This document shows, piece after piece, positions 1-11,458 of a stretch of 61,744 nucleotides of DNA (position 1 is the stretch's first letter; each line of letters opens with the position of its first letter). Source of the DNA: Helicobacter sp. (GTDB taxonomy: Bacteria > Campylobacterota > Campylobacteria > Campylobacterales > Helicobacteraceae). The stretch spans positions 1 through 61,744 of the forward strand of contig NZ_JALEIK010000015.1 of the NCBI RefSeq assembly GCF_022770205.1, given 5' to 3'. Made by a program: the position numbers and the translations under genes. The notes under the pieces were generated by a model. It was not told the DNA's origin, did no database searches, and worked only from the letters and a program-made list of their open reading frames with translations.

Positions 1-826
1 TGGTAAAGTAGGACGGTGCGGAGATGAGAGTGTAATAGAATGTGTTAAAAGAGATTCTTTCTTGTGTGCTACATTTACTAATCTTTGTTCTTACTTTATT
101 CTTGTCTTTTAGAATTGTATTATTTTTATAGGGTTAAAAAAAGAAATTAAAATCCAAAGTTAATCAAGGCAATTATTAATTGTTATGAGATTTAAGATTG
201 CAGCAGTATGTTTGAGGCTGTAAATTTAATTTTAAGGTTACTAGAATAAGGAGCACAATTTATTTTTTTAAAACAATTGGAGTGGTGGTTTGTAAGATGG
301 GAAGGAATCCTTTAGGTAACTTTTTAAAAAACTACTATTAGACTTTATATAGGACTGAAAGGTAAAAAATGAGTGACTCTGTATAATTAAGTACAGATTT
401 TTTAAGAAAGTTAAAATGCTTTATGAAGTTTTTAGAAATGAAAATCCAACCTTAGAATCATTTCATTTTCATCTACATATTTAAGGTTTAAAACATCACA
501 AAATGCCCTTAAATGGCTTCTAAATGCTTAGTAAAAGGGAGCTTGAAGCATTTCACAAATCTATCACAAAAGTCCATTGATTATAAAGGTTTTGGGTGTA
601 ATGGTTAATAAAAGTGCTTAAAATAGGGGCTTAAGAGAAGCTACCTATAAAAAGCGTAAGGGCAATAGTTTTAAAGATTATGAGCCATTAAAGGCTTTGT
701 AAATGCGTATTAAAGGGGTATAAAAAGGTTTTCAAAAAAAGAGCAAAGTTTTAAAAATTTAATATTGAATTAATATAAAAATTTATAGAATAATTTTAAG
801 TAAATTTAGATTCTTAATAAATAACT
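1..826. other. Region upstream of dnaA without a convincing gene
   Basis: I see no long open frame here on either strand. There are only short stop-interrupted frames, for example a 22-codon frame at 416-484 beginning MLYEVFRN and a stretch near 643-700 reading ATYKKRKGNSFKDYEP before a stop. These have the look of decayed coding sequence, but I do not recognise a parent family. The stretch just before dnaA (about 740-826) is very AT-rich. Scattered TTCAC or ATCACA words (about 503-575) resemble the core of Helicobacter DnaA boxes but do not form a clear array, so an origin here is possible and unproven. Confidence 0.4.
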
Positions 827-2131
827 TTGGTAGGTCTCTTGCATTCTGTGCTTTTACAATTAAAAAATGAACTTACACCTTTTGAATTTGATAACTATAT
901 CAGTCAGTTATCCTATAATGAAAAATATTCCCGTGATGATAGAATCGTATTAAATGCACCCAATATTTTTATAGTAAGTTGGATAAAAACAAAATATGCT
1001 AATAAAATTGCATATCTTTTTGAGACGCATAGTGGTTTTAAACCCGAAGTCATTATAGAAGTATCAAATCCTAACAAAAAGAAAGAAAACAAGCCCAATA
1101 TTCGCAAACAAAATTCTGCTTCAAATCTCAATCCTTCATTTACCTTTGCTTCTTTTGTAGTAGGTAATTCTAATACTTTTGCCTTTAATGTTGCAAAAAC
1201 GGTGGCACAAAACCAAAGTACAAGTTATAATCCTTTAGTCATTTATGGAAACACTGGACTTGGTAAAACGCATTTATTAAACGCAATTGGCAATGCAAAT
1301 GTCAGCGTAGGAAAAAATGTCATTTACACTACAAGTGAACAATTTTTAAATGACTTTTTATTACACATCCGCAATAACACAATGGAACGATTCCGTCAAA
1401 AATACCGCGCTTGTGATTATTTGCTCATTGATGATATTCAATTCCTAAGTGGTAAAGATCAAATTCAAGAAGAATTTTTCCACACCTTTAATGAACTTAA
1501 AGAAAATAATAAGCAAATCGTGCTAACTTCTGACCGCCCCCCAAAAAATATGAATGGTTTAGAAGAACGCTTAAAAACACGCTTTACCTCCGGACTTCTA
1601 GCAGATATTCAACCTCCAGAATTAGAAACTAAAATTAACATTATCCGCGCAAAATGTGAATTAGATGGAATCCATTTAAACGATTCCATCACTAATTTTA
1701 TTGCAGCAAACATTAATGATAACATCCGTGAAATTGAAGGTGTTTTGGTAAAACTCAACTTCTCAATGAATGTTACAAATATCCAAGAAATTAGTCTTGA
1801 TTTTGTTAAAGATATTTTAAAAGAATACATTAAAGAATCTAAAGAAAGCGTAGATATGGATTCTATCATTGAAACTGTTTCAAAATACTATAATCTTAAA
1901 CCTTCAGATATTAAAGGTAGAAGCCGCTCTAAAAACATTGTAACAGCGCGTAAAATTGTAATTTATTTAGCACGCACGCTTACACCAAATTCAATGCCCT
2001 ACCTTGCAAATTACTTTGGAATGAAAGACCATAGCACAGTGAGCAAAGCAATGAAAAGCATCCAAAATGAAATTAACGAAAATCAAAACTTTAAAACCAT
2101 TATTGAAGAAATCAAAAATAAAATAAAGTAA
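827..2131 (+). CDS. dnaA: Chromosomal replication initiator protein DnaA
   Basis: DnaA binds origin boxes and opens the duplex to start replication. The 434-residue frame has the usual order: N-terminal DnaB/HobA-interaction domain (about 1-80), a variable lysine- and asparagine-rich linker, an AAA+ domain with Walker A GNTGLGKTH at about 141-149 and Walker B LLIDDIQF near 199-206, and the C-terminal helix-turn-helix DNA-binding domain with the DHSTVSKAM signature near 404. The start is uncertain: there is no ATG, TTG at 827 lacks an obvious ribosome site, and TTG at 839 or GTG at 848 would give the shorter N-terminus usual in the family. It begins a dnaA-dnaN-gyrB run on the plus strand. Confidence 0.95.
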   Translation: MVGLLHSVLLQLKNELTPFEFDNYISQLSYNEKYSRDDRIVLNAPNIFIVSWIKTKYANKIAYLFETHSGFKPEVIIEVSNPNKKKENKPNIRKQNSASNLNPSFTFASFVVGNSNTFAFNVAKTVAQNQSTSYNPLVIYGNTGLGKTHLLNAIGNANVSVGKNVIYTTSEQFLNDFLLHIRNNTMERFRQKYRACDYLLIDDIQFLSGKDQIQEEFFHTFNELKENNKQIVLTSDRPPKNMNGLEERLKTRFTSGLLADIQPPELETKINIIRAKCELDGIHLNDSITNFIAANINDNIREIEGVLVKLNFSMNVTNIQEISLDFVKDILKEYIKESKESVDMDSIIETVSKYYNLKPSDIKGRSRSKNIVTARKIVIYLARTLTPNSMPYLANYFGMKDHSTVSKAMKSIQNEINENQNFKTIIEEIKNKIK

Positions 2132-2307
2132 TTTCTTTAAACACGACACAAACAAACTTTTGCTAAAATTGTGCATTAATGTGAAATATCCAAATAACAT
2201 TTACACACAATAAAAACCCTAATTTTAGAAGCTTGTAGAAGTTATTCAACAATTCAACCCCCCTACTAATACTTCTAAAATTTAAAAATAATAAAAGGAG
2301 ATTGCAT
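2132..2307. other. dnaA-dnaN intergenic region, candidate oriC part and dnaN leader
   Basis: This 176-base spacer is AT-rich and contains degenerate DnaA-box-like words: GTGAA (reverse of the TTCAC core) near 2180, TTTACACACA near 2200 and TTATTCAACA near 2240. In several Campylobacterota the origin has been placed at the ruvC-dnaA-dnaN locus, which makes this spacer a reasonable candidate. No box matches the Helicobacter consensus TCATTCACA exactly, so this is inference. The AAAGGAG at 2294-2300 serves dnaN. Confidence 0.35.
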
Positions 2308-5696
<3,389 letters not shown>

Positions 5697-5707
5697 TTAG
5701 GATTATA

Positions 5708-6355
5708 ATGTATTTTTTATCAGGTATTATTGACTTTTTTACTAGTATTAATGGAATCTTTTATGTCTTAGCGTATTTAGTAGGTGGAATCCCTTTTGGG
5801 TTATTGTATGGAAAATATCTAGGCGGTGTGGATATTAGAAAAGTAGGGAGTGGAAGCATAGGGGCTACTAATGTTTTGCGTGCGTTAAAACAAAGCAATC
5901 CAAAGCTTGCAAAAAAAGTTGCGATTCTTACAATGTTAAGTGATGCACTAAAAGGTGCACTAGTGATTGGAATTGCAAAGCTTGTAGGGCTTAGTTATGA
6001 AGCACAATGGATGCTTGCGTTTTTGTCTGTGCTTGGGCATTGCTTTAGCTTATTTTTGAAACTTGAAGGGGGCAAGGGCGTGGCAACAACGGTTGGTGTG
6101 ATTGCCGTGTTTTTACCCATTGAAGCAGTTTTAGGCTTAATAGTATGGTTTTTAGTGGGGAGGTTTTTAAAAATCTCTTCTCTTGCATCTTTGTTAGGGT
6201 TGCTTGTAGGGATAGCTTCTAGCTTCATCCTTCACCCAGAGATTCCACATATTAGCACGCACACGCCTTTGGTTTTAATCGCTGTGATTGTGATTTACAA
6301 GCATATTCCAAATATTGTGCGCTTAATCCAAAAGAAAGAAGAAAAAGTTATTTAA
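5708..6355 (+). CDS. plsY: Acyl phosphate:glycerol-3-phosphate acyltransferase PlsY
   Basis: PlsY transfers an acyl group from acyl phosphate to glycerol 3-phosphate, the first step of phospholipid synthesis, in the inner membrane. The 215-residue protein has about five hydrophobic segments and the three loop motifs of the family: GSGSIGATNVLR near 47-58, GHCFSLFLKLEGGKGVAT near 111-128, and a C-terminal YKHIPNI-type segment that binds substrate. It sits twelve bases after gyrB. Its stop codon overlaps the end of a decayed oxidoreductase gene on the other strand. Confidence 0.93.
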   Translation: MYFLSGIIDFFTSINGIFYVLAYLVGGIPFGLLYGKYLGGVDIRKVGSGSIGATNVLRALKQSNPKLAKKVAILTMLSDALKGALVIGIAKLVGLSYEAQWMLAFLSVLGHCFSLFLKLEGGKGVATTVGVIAVFLPIEAVLGLIVWFLVGRFLKISSLASLLGLLVGIASSFILHPEIPHISTHTPLVLIAVIVIYKHIPNIVRLIQKKEEKVI

Positions 6356-6684
6356 TTTTTGTTTAAGTGTAATAAATACTCTTTTGTAGGGAGTTTTTCA
6401 GCATTAGCATTGTCAATACAATAAGTTGGCAGAATCTTACAACCTAAATAAGCAAAAGAATGATAAATGGGGGAAAGTAGAGTTTCAAGGCTATATCCGT
6501 GATGTCCATCATAACTTTTCTCATCGCCGCCAGCAGTGGTGATAATGCTAAATTGCTTGCCATTCTTTCATTAAACTTGGTGTGCTAAACCAAAATAGCG
6601 GAAACTGAAAAAGGATTCTAGCAATGCTTTATTGACTTTAGAATCCTTAAAAAATGTGTGTGAAAAAAGTAATAGCATTTTCAT
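6352..6684 (-). pseudogene. Remnant of a flavodoxin-fold NAD(P)H (quinone) oxidoreductase
   Basis: Reading leftwards from ATG at 6684, preceded by GGAG six bases upstream, the frame begins MKMLLLFSHTFFKDSKVNKALLE, which matches the start of KefF/MdaB-type NAD(P)H oxidoreductases, but soon reaches a stop. After a jump in frame the sequence resumes as ITTAGGDEKSYDGHHGYS and LGCKILPTYCIDNANAEKLP, the C-terminal part of the same family, ending at 6352. The central part, including the expected FQFPLYWYS-type flavin-binding segment, is missing. I read this as an internal deletion with frameshift, leaving a non-functional gene. Functional assignment rests on family resemblance from memory. Confidence 0.7.
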
Positions 6685-6749
6685 AAAAACTCCATAAAAT
6701 AGAATGCACTTGAATTGTAGCACAGCTTTAAATGTAAGTGATAAAATCT

Positions 6750-6994
6750 TTATAAATGAATGTCTTTAAAAAATTCTGTAATATCTACCTCTAAAATAGA
6801 AGCAATTTGTAATAAATGTTCAATATTAAATGCGCTCCTTTTAATCCAATTTCAGCAAAGCTAACTAAACTTACAGAGTTATGCCCCATTTCTAAAGAGA
6901 GTTTGAGTTGGGAATATTTCTTTTCTTTGCGAATTTTTGCAACATTTTTGCCGATGATTTTATGGATTTCTTTGATTTGCGCATCACTTAGCAA
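6750..6994 (-). pseudogene. XRE-family HTH regulator, frameshifted
   Basis: The frame from ATG 6994 encodes a Cro/CI-type helix-turn-helix (IGKNVAKIRKEKKYSQLKLS, then SLEMGHNSVSLVSFAEIGLKG). It then runs into an unrelated tail. Shifting by one base at the A3 tract 6828-6830 (T3 on the coding strand) restores the expected ending FNIEHLLQIASILEVDITEFF and a stop at 6750. One missing base in that tract explains the break. An intact protein would be about 81 residues, usual for small phage- or OMP-linked repressors. It is divergent from the outer-membrane protein gene at 7094 and may have controlled it. Confidence 0.75.
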
Positions 6995-7010
6995 ATTTTA
7001 CCTTATTGAT

Positions 7011-7059
7011 ATAAGTTGAAAAAATATTTTAAAAAATATAGAATCTGCATTCAACTTAT
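7011..7059. promoter_or_regulatory. Inverted repeat between the XRE gene and the OMP gene
   Basis: ATAAGTTGAA at 7011-7020 is matched by its exact reverse complement TTCAACTTAT at 7050-7059. The 29-base interval contains a TATAGAAT -10-like word at 7038-7045. The arrangement, two half-sites flanking a promoter between divergent genes, fits an operator for the neighbouring XRE regulator. Function is inferred. Confidence 0.45.
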
Positions 7060-7093
7060 GATAATAATTTAATTCAATAAAAAGGAGTTAGTG

Positions 7094-7704
7094 ATGCAAC
7101 TAATGAAAAAATTTTAGGCGTAGGGCTTAGCCTTGTAGCTTCAGTAGCACTTGCAAATGAAAGCGGAGCATTTGTGGGGATAGAAGGTGGAATGATAAAT
7201 AGTAAGTTTAAAGGAGATGATATTTCTTTAAAAGATAATGTGCCAGCATTTGGAATCAAAATGGGATATAGATTCACTCCAAACTTTAGAACCTATGGTG
7301 CATACAATTATGTAACAAAGGCTAAAGGCAATTATGGGTATGTAAATAATTATGGCGAATGGATAGAGGAAGCAGAAATTAATGTGCATAAGTTTTTAGT
7401 GGGTTTTGATATTACCCCAGAAATTGCTACAAACACTAGAGCTGTTGTGGGTGTTTATGGTGGGGTTGCTATTGCTAATTTTGATGTTACAGGAGTTACA
7501 ACTGATGTGCAATATATTAGCACAATATCTGCTTCAGGAAGTCATTTTATCTATGGCGCAAAACTTGGTGCGTTGTATGAAATTGGAGCAGGTGAGATTG
7601 AAGTGGGATTTAAAGCAGATCAAGTATCGTATAAAGTAGAAGATGCAGGAAAGCTTAAACAAACAAATTTAGGGCTATACATCGGCTATAACTACAAATT
7701 CTAA
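7094..7704 (+). pseudogene. Outer-membrane beta-barrel protein, frameshifted in its signal peptide
   Basis: AAAGGAG at 7081-7087 precedes ATG 7094 (MQLMKKF, then stop). Adding one A to the A6 tract at 7106-7111 turns this into MQLMKKILGVGLSLVASVALA, a typical signal peptide, and joins it to the long frame that ends at 7704. The mature part (from NESGAFVGIEGG) is about 185 residues, glycine- and aromatic-rich with alternating beta-strand pattern, and ends in YIGYNYKF with a terminal phenylalanine. These are hallmarks of an eight-stranded opacity-type barrel. No start codon exists in the correct frame upstream, so as written the gene is off. It may be a phase state, a mutation or a sequencing error. 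Confidence 0.75.
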
Positions 7705-7736
7705 TTCTAATTCTAATTTTAATCTCCTTAAAATTG

Positions 7737-7763
7737 AGTTGGAATCCTTTTTGGATTCCAACT
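7737..7763 (+). terminator. Rho-independent-type hairpin built from GTTGGAATCC
   Basis: AGTTGGAATCC at 7737-7747 and its exact complement GGATTCCAACT at 7753-7763 form an 11-bp stem with a TTTTT loop, followed by TT. It lies just after the outer-membrane protein gene. The stem is an inverted pair of the word that is over-represented across the window. Confidence 0.7.
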
Positions 7764-7821
7764 TTAAGCAGTTTCTTTTGCTTCACATTATACACTTCCA
7801 CATAAAATTATAAGGCAAAAA

Positions 7822-8031
7822 ATGTGGATTAAAACAAGTCTTTTTTCTCTTTTTATCGCTATTGGCTTTAGTGGTTGCTTTTATCAAAATGCTTGTGGAA
7901 TTTCTAATTCTTATTGGGATGAAAAACGCTATTATTACGATGCAGAGGGCAAATACCACGAAGTGTGTCCAGATAATATCATTTATAAAGATAAAGTTTT
8001 AAAACAGCAGCAAGAACAAGAAGTTTGGTGA
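7822..8031 (+). CDS. Small putative lipoprotein
   Basis: The 69-residue product has a hydrophobic N-terminus ending in the lipobox-like GFSGC (Cys19), so the mature lipid-anchored part is about 51 residues. The rest is hydrophilic, with a YYYDAEGKYHEVCPDN stretch and two further cysteines (Cys25, Cys49). I do not recognise a family. Its TGA overlaps the ATG of cmoB by one base (TGATG at 8029-8033), which implies translational coupling. Confidence 0.75.
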   Translation: MWIKTSLFSLFIAIGFSGCFYQNACGISNSYWDEKRYYYDAEGKYHEVCPDNIIYKDKVLKQQQEQEVW

Positions 8032-8945
8032 TGCTAAAGCAAGCAAGAATTACACGCAATCGCTCCTTAACCTTTAAACACATTTTGCCTTTACAAAAAA
8101 AGTTGGAATCTTTAAATACGATTCCAATGTCTGAATTAACAGACATTAAAATTTTTTATAAAAATAGTATTGCAATAGAGATTCCACACATTAGCACAGA
8201 ATCTTTTGAATTAGTTTGTGAAGTGGCTAGGGCATTGATTCCTTGGCGCAAAGGTCCTTTTAAAATCAATGGTTTAGAAATCCTTAGTGAGTGGAATAGC
8301 GCGATAAAGTATAATTTGCTAGAACCACATTTGGATTTAAAGGATAAAATGATTGGTGATATAGGCTGTAACAATGGCTATTATATGTTTAGAATGCTAG
8401 CGCAAAATCCTAAAGCTTGTGTAGGCTTTGATCCTATGCCTTTATGCTTTTTGCAATATCAGTTTTTGCAGTTTTTTGCTAAGGAAGTGCGTTTAAACTT
8501 TGAACTTTTAGGGATTGAGGAGCTAGGTTTTTTTACAAATTCTTTTGATGTAATGCTTTGCCTTGGCGTGCTATATCACAGAAAAAGCCCGTTAGATTCC
8601 ATAAAGTTAGTGTATGACGCTCTTAAAAAGGGTGGTGAAGTGGTGTTTGATAGTCTTATTCTTGAAGGGGATGGTGAAATTGCACTCTGCCCAAAGGAGC
8701 GTTATGCAAAAATGCCTAATGTGTATTTTATCCCTACTCTTAAGACTTTTACAAATTGGCTAGAATCTTGTGGATTTAAGGAGGTTTTACATATTACAAC
8801 TTTAAAAACCACTTTTGATGAGCAGAGAAAAACACAATGGAGTAGTAAGGAATCGCTAGAAGACTTTTTAGATTCCACAGGGGAGAGAACGCTTGAGGGC
8901 TATCCTGCTCCAAGGAGAGCGTATTTAAAAGCGAGAAAAATTTGA
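8031..8945 (+). CDS. cmoB: tRNA U34 carboxymethyltransferase CmoB
   Basis: CmoB transfers a carboxymethyl group from carboxy-SAM to 5-hydroxyuridine 34 of tRNAs to form cmo5U. The 304-residue protein has a class I methyltransferase fold with the SAM site DIGCNNGYY near 110-118 and GFDPMPLCFLQYQF, both typical of CmoB. The segment LCLGVLYHRKSPLDSIK is also characteristic, and the C-terminal EGYPAPRRAYLKARK matches the family. I placed the start at ATG 8031, coupled to the lipoprotein stop. No cmoA is seen in the window. Confidence 0.9.
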   Translation: MLKQARITRNRSLTFKHILPLQKKLESLNTIPMSELTDIKIFYKNSIAIEIPHISTESFELVCEVARALIPWRKGPFKINGLEILSEWNSAIKYNLLEPHLDLKDKMIGDIGCNNGYYMFRMLAQNPKACVGFDPMPLCFLQYQFLQFFAKEVRLNFELLGIEELGFFTNSFDVMLCLGVLYHRKSPLDSIKLVYDALKKGGEVVFDSLILEGDGEIALCPKERYAKMPNVYFIPTLKTFTNWLESCGFKEVLHITTLKTTFDEQRKTQWSSKESLEDFLDSTGERTLEGYPAPRRAYLKARKI

Positions 8946-8946
8946 A

Positions 8947-9873
8947 TCATTCTCCATTAAAGTTAATGGGCTGAAAATAAACTTTTTCTTTTATGATGTG
9001 GCTTGAACTTACTAGCATAAAAAATAAAATGTTTTTATAATTTAATTTTAAACGATAAAAAGCACCTAAAAATTCTTTTTCTACAACAACTGCTTCAAAT
9101 TTTCCATTAAGCTCTATTTCTGTGTAACCAAAGATTCCGCCTTTAGAATTTATCCAAGCTAGGAATGTATCCTTTAAATCAAGTGCTTCTTCTACAATGT
9201 TTAAGTTGGGCAATATCTTTGCACTCATTTTATTTTTAGGATGAAAATAAAGATCTTCTGGAGTGTTATAATCTATGATTTTTCCCTTTTCTAATAATGC
9301 AATTTTATCTGACATACAATAGGCATCTTCTATATCGTGTGTTACCATAATGGCGGATATGCCTTGATTTTTAATGAGTTTTTTTAACTCCATTCTTAAT
9401 TCACTTTTTAATCCTTGATCTAGGTTAGAAAAAGGTTCATCTAAAAGTAATAACTCACAACCCCTAGACATAGCTCTTGCAAAAGCTACTCTTTGAGCCT
9501 GTCCGCCAGAAATTTGACTAATATTTTTTAATTTTAAACTTTCAATTTCAAAAGTTTGTAATAATTCTTGTAAGCACTTTTTTTGCTCTTGTTTTGGAAA
9601 ATCGTGCAGGGCAAAAAGAATGTTTTGCTCCACATTAAGATGCGGAAATAAAGCATAATTTTGGAACATCATAGAAACTTTTTTAGGGCATTTAAAATCA
9701 TCGCATTCATAAACTTCTTCTAAACCCGCAATAATGCGCAATAGTGTGCTTTTTCCACTACCACTCCCCCCTAGAATGCTTAAAATTTCTCCCTTTTTTA
9801 AATCTAAGCATAAATTATTTAGGACATTATTAGTTCCAAAACTCTTTTTTAAATTTCTAAGTTGTAACATCAT
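8947..9873 (-). CDS. fbpC: Ferric iron ABC transporter, ATP-binding subunit
   Basis: This 308-residue ATPase powers import of ferric iron released in the periplasm. Walker A GGSGSGKST is at about 35-43, the ABC signature ISGGQAQR near 131-138, Walker B LLLLDEPFSNLD near 150-161 and the switch histidine in VTHD. A C-terminal beta domain follows, as in FbpC/PotA-type ATPases. It overlaps the end of the permease gene by 17 bases and is the last gene of an fbpA-fbpB-fbpC operon. Confidence 0.88.
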   Translation of the reverse strand: MMLQLRNLKKSFGTNNVLNNLCLDLKKGEILSILGGSGSGKSTLLRIIAGLEEVYECDDFKCPKKVSMMFQNYALFPHLNVEQNILFALHDFPKQEQKKCLQELLQTFEIESLKLKNISQISGGQAQRVAFARAMSRGCELLLLDEPFSNLDQGLKSELRMELKKLIKNQGISAIMVTHDIEDAYCMSDKIALLEKGKIIDYNTPEDLYFHPKNKMSAKILPNLNIVEEALDLKDTFLAWINSKGGIFGYTEIELNGKFEAVVVEKEFLGAFYRLKLNYKNILFFMLVSSSHIIKEKVYFQPINFNGE

Positions 9874-11458
9874 TTTTCCTTGTAAAAATCATAAGTGCTA
9901 ATAGCGATAAAAGCACAATTAAAAGTGAGGGTAAGGCAGCATCATAAATGCGTTCATCTGTTGCATACCAAAAAGCTTTAACACTGAGTGTTTCAAACCC
10001 AAAGGGTGCTAGGATGCGACTTAATGGAAGTTCTTTGACAATATCAATGAATGCAACAATAAATGCTAAGAGTAAAAAATGTTTTAATAAAGGCAAATGC
10101 ACTTTAGAAAATAGATTCCAATAACTTACCTTTAAATGTAAGCTTGCTTCATCTATGCAATGATGGATTTTTGTGTAACCGCTTTCTAAAGAGTAAATTG
10201 CTGTGGCTAAAAAGCGTATGATATAAGCAAAAACAAGGACAACTAAACTTTGCCCAAAGAGAGAAGTCCCACTGATTTTGTCTAAAAATATAAAAGCAAT
10301 CATTATGCTAATACCAATAGCTGCTCCGGGTATTGCATACCCTAGAGAGCTTGTTTTTAAAATAAAAATGGCTAAAAGATTATTTTTTACAATTCTTGCT
10401 ATAAAGCTTAAAAATAAAGCTAGTGCAACAATGATTAATGCGCTTAAGAAAGCTAGTGCAAGTGTTTTAAATGCTATGATATAAAATTCACTTTGTAAGA
10501 GTTTTTCGTCTTTTAATGCCCAAAATATTAGCCAAATAAAAGGTATTATAAAACCAACAGCTGCAATGATTAAGCAATATAGGCTTGCAAAAATTTGTTG
10601 GATACGGCTTAATCTCCTTTTGGGTAGAGAATGTGTTAAATTTTGGTTGAAACTATATTTTTTTTTCATTTTATATTGGTATTCAATAAACATAAGTAAA
10701 AAAATAAATAGCATTAAAAAACCAGAGAGAACGCTTGCACTATAAGAATCGCTTAAGTCATACCAAAGCTTGAAAATCCCTGCTGAGAAAGTATCCATGC
10801 CTAGATAAGCTGAAGCACCATAATCACTTAAAGTTTCCATAACAATTAGCATAATGGAAGCTAAAATTGCAGGTCTAGCAATAAGCAGGGCAAATTTGCG
10901 GAAAAATTTAAATTCTGTATAATGCGAGATTTTTGCTAATTCATAGACTTCTTTTGCTTCGGTTTTAAAACTTGTTTTTGCAAAGAGATAAACATAAGGA
11001 TATAAAGAAATGGCTAAGACAAAAATCACTCCATAAATATTGAAAAAATCAATCCTAATTCCAAAGGTATTATGAAAAAATCCATTAAAATCCATAATTC
11101 CAACATAAACAAATGCCAAAATATAAGCAGGGATTGCTAAGGGAAGAATTAAAATATTTTCTAAGACTTTGGAAAAATAAAAGTTAAAATTCGCAATTAA
11201 ATAAGCTGTTGTTAATCCTAAAAATAAGCTTAAGATTACAACACCAATTGTAACAATAAAGGTATCTTTAACAAATTTCAAAAATAAATAATTAAAAAAA
11301 TGCGCCAAATTTTCTTTAATGGTTACAATTTCAGTTAAATTTTGGGAATTGAAACTTTGAATCAGAATGTAAAAAAGTTCTATAAAGATGCTAATAACAG
11401 GTAGAAGCATAAAAAGGGCAAGTAAAATTGCCCCTATTTTTAGTGCCTTTAAAGTCAT
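9857..11458 (-). CDS. fbpB: Ferric iron ABC transporter, fused permease
   Basis: The 533-residue protein has about twelve membrane segments in two homologous halves, the layout of FbpB/SfuB permeases where two permease units are fused. Each half has an EAA-type loop for the ATPase (EVYELAKIS near 168 and DEASLHLKVS near 444). It overlaps fbpA by four bases (ATGA) and fbpC by 17. Substrate assignment comes from the adjacent FbpA-like protein. Confidence 0.88.
   Translation of the reverse strand: MTLKALKIGAILLALFMLLPVISIFIELFYILIQSFNSQNLTEIVTIKENLAHFFNYLFLKFVKDTFIVTIGVVILSLFLGLTTAYLIANFNFYFSKVLENILILPLAIPAYILAFVYVGIMDFNGFFHNTFGIRIDFFNIYGVIFVLAISLYPYVYLFAKTSFKTEAKEVYELAKISHYTEFKFFRKFALLIARPAILASIMLIVMETLSDYGASAYLGMDTFSAGIFKLWYDLSDSYSASVLSGFLMLFIFLLMFIEYQYKMKKKYSFNQNLTHSLPKRRLSRIQQIFASLYCLIIAAVGFIIPFIWLIFWALKDEKLLQSEFYIIAFKTLALAFLSALIIVALALFLSFIARIVKNNLLAIFILKTSSLGYAIPGAAIGISIMIAFIFLDKISGTSLFGQSLVVLVFAYIIRFLATAIYSLESGYTKIHHCIDEASLHLKVSYWNLFSKVHLPLLKHFLLLAFIVAFIDIVKELPLSRILAPFGFETLSVKAFWYATDERIYDAALPSLLIVLLSLLALMIFTRKNDVTT

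Noticed and set aside
7700-7719. Tandem TTCTAA repeats as a contingency locus
   Set aside because: Only three copies, located after the stop codon; too short and badly placed to switch a gene.
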